From Myxococcales bacterium (GTDB lineage Bacteria > Myxococcota_A > Polyangia > Polyangiales > Polyangiaceae), in contig JANYHK010000066.1 in NCBI GenBank assembly GCA_025359105.1, positions 1-64,000 of the forward strand: a stretch of 64,000 nt of DNA. The letters are read 5' to 3'. The notes under the pieces are model-generated. The model was not told where the DNA came from. It searched no databases and was given only the letters and a program-made list of their open reading frames with translations. Below are positions 10,825 to 20,008 of the stretch, piece by piece (the first letter of the stretch is position 1; the number at the start of each line of letters is the position of its first letter). The position numbers and the translations under genes are program-made.

Positions 10825-11526
10825 ATGGATGGGCGCGAGATAACGATTCCTGCCGGCGACGGGGCGCCCGCGACCCCGGGGTTCGCGGCCATGGCGGAGG
10901 GGGCGAAACGCGGCCTCGTCGTCATTCACGAGATCTTCGGGCGTCAGCCGGAGATCGACCGCGTCGTCCTGCGCCTCGCCGGGGCGGGCTTCGCCGTCGT
11001 CGCGCCCGACCTCTTTCACCGCGGCCGCGTCGCGTGCCTCGTCGACGTCTTCCGCGCGATGAAGAGCGGCAGGGGCACCGCCGTGCAGCAAGGCCGCAAC
11101 GCGCGCATCTGGCTGAGCAACGAAGCGCGGATCGCGCCGTCGCAAATCGGCCTCATCGGCTTCTGCTTCGGCGGCATGTACGCGCTCGCTGCGGGCGCTG
11201 GCTGGGGCGCAGTCTCGACGAACTACGGCATGGTCCCGACGACCGAGGTGATGCGCGGCATCGGCCCCGTCATCGGCTGCTACGGCGGGCGCGACAAGAG
11301 CTTCCGCGACAAGGGCGCCGAGCTCACGCGGCGCCTCGCGCCCCTCGGCGTCGTCCCCGAGGTCCACACGTTCCCCGACGCCGGGCACTCGTTTCTGACC
11401 GACGGCGACCACCCCGTCGGACGGTTCCTCTTTCGATCGATGGCGATGGGCGACTACCCCGAGGCGCGCGAGGAGGGCTGGAAGCACATCCTGGCCTTCT
11501 TCGACCGTCACCTGCCGGCAGGCTAA
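10825..11526 (+). CDS. dienelactone hydrolase family protein
   Basis: A 233-residue cytosolic alpha/beta hydrolase. It has VVIHEIFGRQPEIDRV, the nucleophile elbow GFCFGG with Cys, an Asp in GGRDKSF and a His in DAGHSFL, which is the full Cys-Asp-His triad of dienelactone hydrolases. Family members open lactone rings in chlorocatechol breakdown or act on other small esters. No catechol genes are nearby, so the substrate is open. The start at ATG 10825 lies just before MDGREITIPAGDG and divergent from the hotdog gene. Confidence 0.9.
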   Translation: MDGREITIPAGDGAPATPGFAAMAEGAKRGLVVIHEIFGRQPEIDRVVLRLAGAGFAVVAPDLFHRGRVACLVDVFRAMKSGRGTAVQQGRNARIWLSNEARIAPSQIGLIGFCFGGMYALAAGAGWGAVSTNYGMVPTTEVMRGIGPVIGCYGGRDKSFRDKGAELTRRLAPLGVVPEVHTFPDAGHSFLTDGDHPVGRFLFRSMAMGDYPEAREEGWKHILAFFDRHLPAG

Positions 11527-11539
11527 GCTTCCTTACGTC

Positions 11540-12202
11540 ATGCGTGCTCGCCCGGTGCCTCTCGTGTTTCTCCTCGCGGCCCTCGCCGCGCTCGCTGTCG
11601 CGTGCAGCGGCTCATCGACGCCGAACGAGCTCGCCGATCCCGACGTCGCCGCCCACCCGACGAGCCCCGCCGGCGCTGCCTATCCGACGAAGAACCTCGG
11701 CCCGAACGCGGGGCAAGTCATCCCCAACCTCGCGTTCCCGGGCTACCCGGCGTCGACCACCTCCGCGGGCCTCGCGAACGTGTCGCTGGCGGACTTCTAC
11801 GATCCGAGTGGCAAGGACCACACGGTCCTGTTCGTTTCGATCGGCGCGACGTGGTGCTCTGCGTGCGCGAGCCAGACGACGGTCATGAGGAACCTCGGCG
11901 CGTTGTACCGAGCCAAGGGCGTCGTGATGCTCGAGGTACTCGTCGCCGGCGCCACGAGCGGCTACGGGCCCGCGAAGTCCGAGATGGACGGCTGGGTCGG
12001 CGACCACGCGACGACCTGGACGGTCGCAGCCGACGTCCGCGGGCGACGACTCTTCGGCCAGCTCGGCTTCGTCGGCGTGCCGTCGAGCATGCTCGTCGAC
12101 ACGCGCACGATGACGATCATCCACCAGGCGACCGGCGCGCCCGACGATCTCGGGGCGTACTTCCAGCTCGGGCTCGACTGGGTCACCAAGCACCCGCTCT
12201 GA
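11540..12202 (+). CDS. thioredoxin-fold (TlpA/redoxin-like) lipoprotein
   Basis: A 220-residue lipoprotein: signal sequence ending ALAVAC, then a low-complexity linker and a thioredoxin-like domain. The active site is ATWCSACASQ (a CxxC of Cys-Ser-Ala-Cys), and the cis-proline position is GFVGVPSSMLVD. Likely a periplasmic thiol-disulfide oxidoreductase. It follows the dienelactone hydrolase gene by 13 bases, so it may be in the same transcript. Confidence 0.85.
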   Translation: MRARPVPLVFLLAALAALAVACSGSSTPNELADPDVAAHPTSPAGAAYPTKNLGPNAGQVIPNLAFPGYPASTTSAGLANVSLADFYDPSGKDHTVLFVSIGATWCSACASQTTVMRNLGALYRAKGVVMLEVLVAGATSGYGPAKSEMDGWVGDHATTWTVAADVRGRRLFGQLGFVGVPSSMLVDTRTMTIIHQATGAPDDLGAYFQLGLDWVTKHPL

Positions 12203-12238
12203 AGCGCGCGCCATCGGTCGTGCCGATGGTAAGAAGTA

Positions 12239-13135
12239 GTGGTGAAGACAGACCTCGAGCTGCGCCACCTTCGCGTCTTCGTGGCCGTCGTCGACGAGGG
12301 CGCGCACACCCGCGCGGCACGATCACTCGGGATCTCGCAGTCCACGGTCTCCGAGACCCTCACCGCGCTCGAGCGCGCGCTCGGAACTGCCGTCTTTCGC
12401 AAGGGCAAAGGCTCGGGGTTGACGCCGTCCGGCGAAGCGTTGCTCCCGTACGCCCGGCGGATCCTCGCGCTCACCGGTGAGGTCGTCACCGAGCTCGCGA
12501 GGGTCTCCACGGAGATCAGCGCCACGCTCGTCGTGGCAGCCGTAGAGTCGCTGAGCGCGTACGTGCTCCCGTCGCACCTGGCGGCGCTTCGCGAGCGCTG
12601 GCCCAAGTCACGCCTCGAGGTCGTCACCGGAACATGCTCCGAGATCCGCGACAGCGTCGCCGCCGGAAAGAGCGATCTCGGCCTCGTGCTCGGAGACGAG
12701 ACGGGAGGGGACGAAGCCTCGATTCTGGCGAGAGGGCGCCTCGTCATCTTCGGCTCGCCGACGCACGCGCTCGCCCACCTTTGCGCTTCGCCGGAGGAGC
12801 TCCGCCGCTGCGACTTCTACATGAGCGATGCCGCGGGCGACTACCATCGAATGCTTCGCCAGCATTTCGAAGCCGCGCAATTCCCCGCTCCCCGAACGCA
12901 GGCGTGCGGCACCGTCGAGGGGGTGAAGCGTGGGATCTTGTCGGGAGGGACCGCCCTGGGTCTCCTGCCGGCTCACGCCGTGGCGCAAGAGCTCGGGAGC
13001 GGCGTCCTCGCGGAGGTCACGGTGAGCCCACCTTTGCCCCGTCTGGCGATGCGGGCCGTCTTCTCGACGGGAAACACGAGCTCGCCACTGGTCGACGCCT
13101 TGATCGACGGTCTACGAGGCTCGGTGCTCGGGTAG
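12239..13135 (+). CDS. LysR family transcriptional regulator
   Basis: A 298-residue LysR-type regulator. The N-terminal winged helix-turn-helix reads LRHLRVFVAVVDEGAHTRAA, then LGISQSTVSETLTALERALG and FRKGKG, followed by a two-lobed effector domain starting about residue 90 (TLVVAAVESLSAYVLPSHL). Two GTG codons (12239, 12242) could serve as start. Regulators of this class usually act near their own gene, but the nearest downstream gene here is convergent. Confidence 0.93.
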   Translation: MVKTDLELRHLRVFVAVVDEGAHTRAARSLGISQSTVSETLTALERALGTAVFRKGKGSGLTPSGEALLPYARRILALTGEVVTELARVSTEISATLVVAAVESLSAYVLPSHLAALRERWPKSRLEVVTGTCSEIRDSVAAGKSDLGLVLGDETGGDEASILARGRLVIFGSPTHALAHLCASPEELRRCDFYMSDAAGDYHRMLRQHFEAAQFPAPRTQACGTVEGVKRGILSGGTALGLLPAHAVAQELGSGVLAEVTVSPPLPRLAMRAVFSTGNTSSPLVDALIDGLRGSVLG

Positions 13136-13147
13136 GTACGCCGCGCG

Positions 13148-14992
13148 CTACTGGTAGCCCGCCGCCTGGAGCGCGAAGAGCTGCGCGTACCGCCCGCCCT
13201 TCGCCACGAGACCGTCGTGGCTCCCCTGCTCCACGACCTGCCCGTGCTCGAGCACGACGATGCGATCGGCCATCCTCGCCGTCGGGAAGCGGTGCGAGAT
13301 GAGGATCGTCGTGCGCCCCTTCGCCAGCGTGCGAAAGCGCTCGAACACGGCGTGCTCTGCCTCGGCGTCGAGCGCCGCCGTCGGCTCGTCGAGGACGAGG
13401 ATGTCCGCCTCCTCACGCATGAACGCGCGCGAGAGCGCGATCTTCTGCCACTGCCCGCCCGACAGCTCCTTGCCGTCCTTGAACCAGTGCCCGAGCTGCG
13501 TCTCGCGCCCCTGCGGCAGCTCGGCGACGAGGCCCTGCGCGCCGCCGAGATCGATCGCCCGATCGATGCGCGGCACGTCCTCGGCGTGCGCGATGCTGCC
13601 GAACCCCACGTTCTCGCCGAGGCGCAGCTGGTACTGGTTGAAGTCCTGGAAGACGACGCCGAAGCGGGCGAGGAGCTTGTCGCGATCCCAGTCCTTGACG
13701 TCGCGGCCGTCGAGGAGGATGCGCCCCTCGGTGGGCTCGTAGAGGCGCGTGAGCAGCTTGATGAGCGTCGTCTTGCCGGCGCCGTTCTGGCCGACGAGGG
13801 CGAGGCTGTGGCCGGCGGGGATTTCGAGATCGATGTTGCGGAGGGCCCAGGTGTCGGAGTTTGGGTATTTGAAGCCGACGTTCTCGAGGAGGAGGCCGGG
13901 GGTCGGAGTCGCGGTCGGAGTCGCGGTCGCGGTCGCGGTCGCGGTCGCGGTCGCGGTCGCGGTCGACATGCCGAGGAACTGAAACAGGTTCGACATGTAG
14001 AGCCCGTGCTCGTAAATGCTCCCGATGGCGCCGAGGACCGCCTGGAACGACTGCTGCCCGTACCGGAACGCGACGACGTACAGCGTCATCTCCCCGAGGC
14101 TGATCCGCTGTGTCGCGGCCGCCGTCGCCATGAGGACGTACGACACGTAGAACGCCGCCGTGCCGAAGAGCGACAGGCCTTGCGTCACCGCGGCGCGGCG
14201 CATCGCGAGGGAGCGATCCTCTCGGAAGAACCCCTCCGCGAGCGTCTTGTAGCGGCCGAGGAGCATGTCCCCGAGGCCGAAGAGGCGCACCTCCTTGGCG
14301 TGCTCGTCGTTCGCGAGCACGTACTCGAGGTAGATGAGCTTGCGCGACTCGGGGGAGCGCCAGTTGCGGAGGCGGAAGGTCTCCTTCGAGTAGCGCATCT
14401 CGGCGATCGTGGCTGGCACAGTCGCGAGCACGAGCACGCCGACGACCCAGCCGCTGAACCGGAAGAGGAGCGCGCCGTAGCCGACGAGCGTGATCACGTT
14501 CTGGATGAGCTGAAACAGATCCGACACGAGCGCGAGCGGCCGCGACGACGCCTCGCGGCGCGCGCGCGTGAGCTGGTCGTAGAACTCCGAGTCCTCGAAG
14601 TGACGGAGCTCGAGCGTCTGCGCCTTCTCGAGAATGCGAACGTTGACGTCGACGCCGAGGCGCGCGCCGAGCACCGAGCGCACGACCGACAGGCCGCGCG
14701 ACGAGAGCGCGAGCGCGACCGCGAAGCCGAGCTCGACGAGCACCCAGTGGAGCGCCAGCTCGTTCGAACGCGCGACCACCGCGTCGACGATGGCCTTGCC
14801 CGCCCACGCGACGCCGAGCGGCAAGAGCGCGGCGGTGAGCGTGAGCACGGCCAGCGCGAGCGTGAGCCCCGGCGAGGACCGCCAGACGAGCCGCAGCGTC
14901 TCCGGCGTATGGGCGAAGGTGCCCCGCGGCGCAGCCGGCTGCCCGGGAGCCCGCGCGGGCCCCTTGGTCACGGCATGCGGCGAACGATTCAC
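13148..14992 (-). CDS. ABC transporter, fused permease and ATP-binding protein
   Basis: A 614-residue half-transporter starting at a GTG. The N-terminal region (about 45-330) has six predicted membrane segments of the exporter type. The ATPase has Walker A GQNGAGKTT, signature LSGGQWQK, Walker B ADILVLDEP and H-loop ISHR. Between the two lies a linker of alternating Thr-Ala and Thr-Pro made by a hexanucleotide repeat. It lies 39 bases downstream of the JmjC/cupin gene on the same strand and probably shares its transcript. The exported substrate is unknown; half-transporters of this type often export lipids, peptides or small natural products. Confidence 0.93.
   Translation of the reverse strand: MNRSPHAVTKGPARAPGQPAAPRGTFAHTPETLRLVWRSSPGLTLALAVLTLTAALLPLGVAWAGKAIVDAVVARSNELALHWVLVELGFAVALALSSRGLSVVRSVLGARLGVDVNVRILEKAQTLELRHFEDSEFYDQLTRARREASSRPLALVSDLFQLIQNVITLVGYGALLFRFSGWVVGVLVLATVPATIAEMRYSKETFRLRNWRSPESRKLIYLEYVLANDEHAKEVRLFGLGDMLLGRYKTLAEGFFREDRSLAMRRAAVTQGLSLFGTAAFYVSYVLMATAAATQRISLGEMTLYVVAFRYGQQSFQAVLGAIGSIYEHGLYMSNLFQFLGMSTATATATATATATATPTATPTPGLLLENVGFKYPNSDTWALRNIDLEIPAGHSLALVGQNGAGKTTLIKLLTRLYEPTEGRILLDGRDVKDWDRDKLLARFGVVFQDFNQYQLRLGENVGFGSIAHAEDVPRIDRAIDLGGAQGLVAELPQGRETQLGHWFKDGKELSGGQWQKIALSRAFMREEADILVLDEPTAALDAEAEHAVFERFRTLAKGRTTILISHRFPTARMADRIVVLEHGQVVEQGSHDGLVAKGGRYAQLFALQAAGYQ
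13901..13966. repeat. hexanucleotide microsatellite (GTCGCG/GTCGGA) in ABC transporter linker
   Basis: About eleven tandem six-base units, mostly GGTCGC on the + strand with some GGTCGG/AGTCGC, encode the Thr-Ala/Thr-Pro linker between the permease and the ATPase. The same unit type occurs at 39085-39123 and 55661-55723. Confidence 0.9.
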
Positions 14993-15020
14993 CCGGTCGT
15001 TCTATAGGCAAGACCCAACC

Positions 15021-15034
15021 AGGGACAGTCCCTA
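15021..15034. repeat. stop-linked near-palindrome TAGGGACTGTCCCT
   Basis: Read on the - strand, the stop codon of the JmjC/cupin gene runs straight into GGACTGTCCCT, forming a short near-perfect inverted repeat (AGGGAC, one base, GTCCCT). A close copy follows the stop of the small lipoprotein gene at 48749-48761. Too short to act as a strong terminator by itself. Confidence 0.6.
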
Positions 15035-16591
15035 GTTGTTCTTCGGCCGTCGCGACATCACGTACTTGTAAAAAGCTGGGCGGTGGATCGAGATCTCGCT
15101 CTCCATCAAGAGCTCGACCGCCGCGCGGATGCGCTCTTTGATCTCGTCGCCGAGGCCCTCGCGCAGGCGATCGCCCTCGAACATCTGCATGATGGGCTCG
15201 CGGAGCTGCTCGGCGTGGAGGAGGCTCGTCTTCGTCAGGACGTACTCGATCGCGTCCTTCCACATCGCCAGGCCCGACTGGATGTTGAAGTGCAGCGACT
15301 CGTGCTCGAGCGTCTCGGTGTCGTGCCACATGCCGCGCGGCATGAAGACGACGGTGCCGGGCTCGAGCTCGATCGTCTCGAACGGCTGCGGCAGCTCCGT
15401 CGGCATGCCGTCCGGGGCCTCGACCTGGTGCACCGGCAGCATCTTCGCGCCGACGGTGTAGCCCGCCGTGGGGTTTGTGACGTGCGTGTTCTTCGCGACG
15501 CGCCAGCGCTTCACGCCGCGCGCCTGGCACACGAAGTTGTCGTTCATGTCGTAGTGCGCCTTGAGCCCCGAGCCGCGGCGCGACGCGAAGGCGCTCACGC
15601 GGGTGACGCCGCGGACGAGGCCGAGCTCGGCGTCGATCGCGTCCACCCACTGCGACAGGCGCGGCGAGGCGAGCCCGTGAAAGTAGAGCGTGAAGCCGGC
15701 GTCGTAGAGCTGCTTCTCCTGCCCGGGCGTCACGTTGACCGACGACGACACGCCGTCGAGCGTGCGGAAGAAGGCCTGCGTGTGGTGCTTCTTCATCTTG
15801 ATGAGCGCGTCGAGATCGTAGTCGACGAGGCCGGCGAGGCGCTCCACGGGCCCTCTGCCGACGAAGGACTCGTTCGGCCAGTGCTTCGCGAGGAGGGCCT
15901 TCGGATCGGCGACGTTGAACAGCGCGGCGAGGCCGGGGGTCGGCGAGCTGGGCGCGGTGGGTGAAGCGGGCGGGGTGGCTGCGGCGGGCGGGGTGGCTGC
16001 GGCGGGCATGGCGGTTCCAGGCGAGGGCTGGGTGGGACCGTAGAACTGGGCGAGATCGCGGCGCGCGCGCTCGGAGAGGAACGGGGCACACGTCTCGATG
16101 GCGCGCTGCGAGCGGGCCCTCTCGTCGGGGGTCACGCGCCCGTGCGGCGCCTGCTCGAGGGCGTTTGCCCAGACGATGCGCGCGAGATCGGCGAGCTCGC
16201 CGCCGGTGATCTCGACGCTGCCGCCGCCGCGCAAATCGACGGCGTACGGCGCGCCGCGCGTGATGGCGCGGTAGAGCGACGCGCGATCGAAGGCGCAGAA
16301 CACGTAGGCGAGGCGCTCGGCGGCGTCCCCGAGGAGCGCGCGGATGCGCGGGCGCTCGTCGTACGTGAGAACGGCTCCCTTGAAGTACTCGGTGCCGTAC
16401 ACGCTGTGGAAGAGACCCGCCTTGCACGCGTCGGCGCTCGCGCCCCACGTCTCGAGGAGGCGCGCGGTGCCAATGAGGTGGTCGAGGAACGTCCGCGCGC
16501 TGTGCTTGATGCGGCCGGCCCCCATCTCCTCGAGGAAGGCGACGAGCGCGGGCGCTCCCTCGAACGACGGACCGGAGTCGCCGGCAGGCAT
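15032..16591 (-). CDS. DUF6817 plus JmjC/cupin oxygenase fusion
   Basis: A 519-residue two-domain protein. The N-terminal part (about 10-160) matches DUF6817, an HD-like helical domain (KHSARTFLDHLIGTARLLE, then LFHSVYGTEYF). A Pro/Ala/Thr linker follows at about 195-220, then a JmjC/cupin-4-like 2-oxoglutarate-Fe(II) oxygenase: HYDMNDNFVCQARGVKRW gives the His-x-Asp pair, and a distal His is available in ESLHFNIQSGL. Such oxygenases hydroxylate proteins, peptides or natural products. The start at 16591 (MPAGDSGPS) is preferred to further upstream codons. The ABC exporter follows 39 bases downstream. Confidence 0.8.
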   Translation of the reverse strand: MPAGDSGPSFEGAPALVAFLEEMGAGRIKHSARTFLDHLIGTARLLETWGASADACKAGLFHSVYGTEYFKGAVLTYDERPRIRALLGDAAERLAYVFCAFDRASLYRAITRGAPYAVDLRGGGSVEITGGELADLARIVWANALEQAPHGRVTPDERARSQRAIETCAPFLSERARRDLAQFYGPTQPSPGTAMPAAATPPAAATPPASPTAPSSPTPGLAALFNVADPKALLAKHWPNESFVGRGPVERLAGLVDYDLDALIKMKKHHTQAFFRTLDGVSSSVNVTPGQEKQLYDAGFTLYFHGLASPRLSQWVDAIDAELGLVRGVTRVSAFASRRGSGLKAHYDMNDNFVCQARGVKRWRVAKNTHVTNPTAGYTVGAKMLPVHQVEAPDGMPTELPQPFETIELEPGTVVFMPRGMWHDTETLEHESLHFNIQSGLAMWKDAIEYVLTKTSLLHAEQLREPIMQMFEGDRLREGLGDEIKERIRAAVELLMESEISIHRPAFYKYVMSRRPKNN

Positions 16592-16650
16592 CTCACCAAC
16601 ATACCGCGAATCGACGTCACCGCACGCCGCCGCCGCCGGCGGGCCCGCCT

Positions 16651-17406
16651 TCAGTGTGGCTGCAAGCTTCCAGGCATGATGCGCCAGTCGGAGAGCGTCG
16701 CCTGCGCGTGGAATCGCTTGCGCAGGAAGAGGATTCCGCCCTTGCCGTCCATCGACACCTTCGACACCGCAGGGCCGAGCGACGTCGCCGCGCCGAACTC
16801 GACCTGCACGTGCATGTAGTCGATCCACATCGACGTCCGGCTCAGCTTGAAGCCGGCGGAGAGGACGGTGCCGGCGCGTTCGTCGACCCAGGCGGAGCCC
16901 TCGATGGTCGTCTCGTCCTTCGTCACCGGAACGAACGTGACGCGCACGCGCGACGGATCGGCCTTGTCGTGCTCCGCGACGTCGAAGACGTACCGCGACT
17001 GCTCGGTGGCGAGGAAGGGCATCCGCACCTCCTTCTTCTTCGCTTCGTCCGCCGCCTTCGCGTCCCTCGCCTTCTTCTCGGCGCGCTCGCGGGCCTTGGT
17101 GCGCGCCTCGTCGGTCTTGTCCTCGCCGTCCTCCGAGTACGAGACGACGACGAACTTGATGGTGGCGCCGTCCGATTCGACGCGGGCGCGCATCTCCTTG
17201 ACCCCGCCGTTCGCCTTGCCGTCGCCGTCGACCTCCTCGAGCCGGCCCGCGAGAGCGTAGCTCGCTTGCGTCCGCATCGCCTCGAAGGCGGCGGCGTGCG
17301 CGGCGAGGCGCGTGAGGAGCGACGGCGACGGGGCTTCGGCGCGCGAAGGGCCGGCGGAGAAGAAGAGAAGCGCGGACATCGCCGACGCCAGCGGGAGCCT
17401 ACCCAT
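16651..17406 (-). CDS. exported protein, possible LolA-like fold
   Basis: A 251-residue protein with a cleavable signal peptide (start MGRLPLASAMSALLFF, cleavage near RAEA). A charged segment around residues 90-125 is rich in Lys/Glu/Ala and probably helical. The rest is beta-rich (RYVFDVAEHDKADPSRVRV, then EGSAWVDERAGTVLSAGFKL), compatible with a periplasmic LolA/LolB-like fold, though I cannot confirm it. The start at 17406 puts it 82 bases from the divergent TPR membrane protein gene. Confidence 0.55.
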   Translation of the reverse strand: MGRLPLASAMSALLFFSAGPSRAEAPSPSLLTRLAAHAAAFEAMRTQASYALAGRLEEVDGDGKANGGVKEMRARVESDGATIKFVVVSYSEDGEDKTDEARTKARERAEKKARDAKAADEAKKKEVRMPFLATEQSRYVFDVAEHDKADPSRVRVTFVPVTKDETTIEGSAWVDERAGTVLSAGFKLSRTSMWIDYMHVQVEFGAATSLGPAVSKVSMDGKGGILFLRKRFHAQATLSDWRIMPGSLQPH

Positions 17407-17488
17407 CGCGGAAGTGTGCCACCTGGCCAAAGCACAAGCCATCGGCGTGTCGGAAGAATGGCGCTGGCTCCCCGCGCGTACCAAGAAC

Positions 17489-19930
17489 ATGGCTGACCTC
17501 CCCTTCCTCGTGGCGCATGGCACCGTCGTGTGGCAGGCGCTCGTCGCGGCTTCCGTGGTCCTGGGAGGCGTGTCCGCCTCCTTCCTCGTTCACCGTGCGA
17601 TGCGCGCGCGGGCCGCACGTGTACGCGCAGCGCTCGGCAAGCCTTCCCCGGAGGCGCGCGTTCTCGACGCCGGCCAGTGCGTGACGCTGGAAGGTACGCT
17701 CGAGCTCTTGCCCGACGAGGTCACGGGCACCGAACCGCCGGAGGGAGGGGACGCCGTGGTGACCATCGTGCCGCAGGGGCTCGAGCAGAGCGACGAGGCC
17801 CACGCCAAGGCCCGAAGCGCCACCGCCCGCGGCGCGCGACTTGCGCTCGACGTCGCCGGCACGCGCGTCGTCCTCGACGGCGCGGTTCAAGTGCTCGCGG
17901 GCTCGCGTGAGACCGAGCGCTGCGTCGGCAAGGCGCAGGCCCTCGCGCTGCTGTGGGATTTCGCGGGCACGCTCGGGGCGCTGCCTCCGAAGGCGTTCGC
18001 AATCCGGGCCCTCGCCGCCGGCGATCGCGTGCGCGCGCGCGGCGTCTTGCGGCACGAGCCGGCGGCGCTCGAAGGCGACAGCTACCGCACGGGACGCGCG
18101 GCGTTCGCGCTGGAAGTCGACCGCGAGGATCCCGAGCTGCCGCTGATCGCGCTGGCGGCGGCCTCCCGCCCGCGACCGCTCGTTCGCTCCTGGGGCCGCA
18201 CCGCGCTGCGGGCGCTGCCCATCCCCCTCGCGATGGTCGCGGCGCTCGCCGCCGTCGGTGAGATTGGCGTCCGAACGAACGCGCGCGGCGGCTTCATCGC
18301 AGCGTCCGCGACTCCGTTTCGTCGCGCCGACGCCCTCGGCCTCCTCCGCGCGGACATCGATCTGCGCTTCGGCGCGGACGCGCCCAAGGTCGCGCAGGCG
18401 GTCGCGTACGATCTCGTCCGCGGGCGCTGCGGCGATGCCGCCGACGACACGTTCGCGCACCACGATCTGAGCGCATCGGCGCGCATCTCCGAGGCGTGCG
18501 GCGATCCCTTGCGCGAGGCGCGGGCGTATTTCGCGCAGGCGGACTTCGACCGCGCCGCGGAGCGGTTCGCGGCGGCGCGCAAGCGCGACCCGAAGTTCCC
18601 GCCGACCTTGACCGAGGCCACAGCGTACGTCGCGAGCGGCCGGCGTGACGCAGCTGCAGTCGCACTACGCGCCCTGGGCAAGACGTGGGAGGACAGCCCG
18701 CACGCGCGCGAGCGCTTCGAGTGCGCCGCGCTGGCGATCGAGGCGCTCGGCGACCACCCCGAGGTCGCCGTGAACCTGGAGGAGCGCGCGGGCGTGACGC
18801 CCGAGACTCCCGGTTGCCTGGCGCTCGCGGCCGACGTCCTGCACGGAGAGAAGCGGCTTCAGCTCGCCCGGAGGCACAACTACTGGGGTTCGATACCGCT
18901 CGTCGACTGGCGCAAGGCGACGAGCCTCGTCGCCCTCGAGGAGGTGCCGCCCGACGCCTACGACGGGACGACGCTCTCGGGCAGCGAGCGCATCGAGGAC
19001 CTCGTGTTCGATCCGCGTCGTGGCCTGTACACGGTTCCGCCCGGGCTCGCCGAGAGCCTCGTCAAGACGCTCGCCGCACGCCACGACGTGCACGGTCAGC
19101 AGCTCCGCGGGCAGCTCTTGCTCGGCCTCGCTCGCCTCGACTCGTACCTCGGCGCCATGGATGAAGCGCACGCGCGCGTGCACGAGGCGCGGGCCGCGTT
19201 CCAGGAGGCGCACACGCTCGCATTGGAAGCCGAGGCCAAGGCACGGAAGGACGCGGCCACCCGCGGCGACGGCGGCGACGGCGACGGCTACCCTTACGAC
19301 TACGGCTACGGCAACGGCTACGGAAGGGACTACGGCAGGGACTTCGGCACCGGCTACGAAGCCTGGAGGTTCGCGGGCACCCCGGCCGAGCAGCGCGCGC
19401 TGGCGTTCACGGCAATGCTCGACGCCTTCGATTTCGCCCTCGACGTCCGCGCGGGCACGGCGCGCGACGACCTCAAGAGCTCCCGCCTCGACTCCTCGGT
19501 GAGCGTCGCGCGGAGCGCGTGGACGTCCAAGGATCCGGCCGACCTCGAACGCCTCGCCCGGCGCGACACGCGCGACATCAACCAGAGGCTCTGGGCGCTC
19601 GCGCTCGAGGGCGACGGACCGGGGCTCACCCGGAAGCTCGACGAGCGCGGCCTCGACGGGCGCGGCGTCGTCGACTACCTCCGCACGCGTCCCCAGCTGT
19701 CGAGCGACCTGTCGCGCTGGGTTCGTCACGGCTACCCCACCACGTGCGTCACCTGCGGGCTCTACCCGCTCGCCAACCACATCGCTTCGCGGCGGGACGC
19801 CGCCGGCGCGGCCGGCGCGACCGACGTGGTCACCGAGACGACGCTCGCCGCCAAACGCATCCGAACGCTTCTCCTGCGTCGCGACATCGCGATCCCACTC
19901 GCCGTCATCAGCGAGCTCAGCCCCCCGTGA
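17489..19930 (+). CDS. membrane protein with TPR-like repeats and Tyr-Gly insert
   Basis: An 813-residue protein. A membrane segment lies near residues 8-32 (HGTVVWQALVAASVVLGGVS) and a second near 240-258 (ALPIPLAMVAALAAVGEIGV), with a soluble domain between them that recalls GIDE-like proteins. The following region is Ala-rich helical and TPR-like (EARAYFAQADFDRAAERFAA). A low-complexity Asp/Tyr/Gly segment sits near residues 590-625 (DYGYGNGYGRDYGRDFGTGY). No enzymatic motif is visible. The start at ATG 17489 is chosen because the hydrophobic segment follows at once. A large M28 peptidase gene follows after 78 bases and may be co-transcribed. Confidence 0.6.
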   Translation: MADLPFLVAHGTVVWQALVAASVVLGGVSASFLVHRAMRARAARVRAALGKPSPEARVLDAGQCVTLEGTLELLPDEVTGTEPPEGGDAVVTIVPQGLEQSDEAHAKARSATARGARLALDVAGTRVVLDGAVQVLAGSRETERCVGKAQALALLWDFAGTLGALPPKAFAIRALAAGDRVRARGVLRHEPAALEGDSYRTGRAAFALEVDREDPELPLIALAAASRPRPLVRSWGRTALRALPIPLAMVAALAAVGEIGVRTNARGGFIAASATPFRRADALGLLRADIDLRFGADAPKVAQAVAYDLVRGRCGDAADDTFAHHDLSASARISEACGDPLREARAYFAQADFDRAAERFAAARKRDPKFPPTLTEATAYVASGRRDAAAVALRALGKTWEDSPHARERFECAALAIEALGDHPEVAVNLEERAGVTPETPGCLALAADVLHGEKRLQLARRHNYWGSIPLVDWRKATSLVALEEVPPDAYDGTTLSGSERIEDLVFDPRRGLYTVPPGLAESLVKTLAARHDVHGQQLRGQLLLGLARLDSYLGAMDEAHARVHEARAAFQEAHTLALEAEAKARKDAATRGDGGDGDGYPYDYGYGNGYGRDYGRDFGTGYEAWRFAGTPAEQRALAFTAMLDAFDFALDVRAGTARDDLKSSRLDSSVSVARSAWTSKDPADLERLARRDTRDINQRLWALALEGDGPGLTRKLDERGLDGRGVVDYLRTRPQLSSDLSRWVRHGYPTTCVTCGLYPLANHIASRRDAAGAAGATDVVTETTLAAKRIRTLLLRRDIAIPLAVISELSPP

Positions 19931-20008
19931 GCTTCACGTCCGGGCGGCTCCGTGGCCCTCGGCCATGGCGCCATCCTGGCGACTTGAAACTGCAGTATCG
20001 TGTGCCGC

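Noticed and set aside
13901-13966. Short tandem repeats as a CRISPR array
   Set aside because: No spacers; six-base units in frame within a gene.
14993-15031. Hidden precursor peptide between the oxygenase and exporter genes
   Set aside because: Only 39 bases with no start-to-stop ORF of useful size.
13413-16448. Long open frame across the ABC and JmjC genes on the same strand
   Set aside because: Arg/Pro/Ala/His-rich translation with no family features; a by-product of high GC and open third positions of the real genes.
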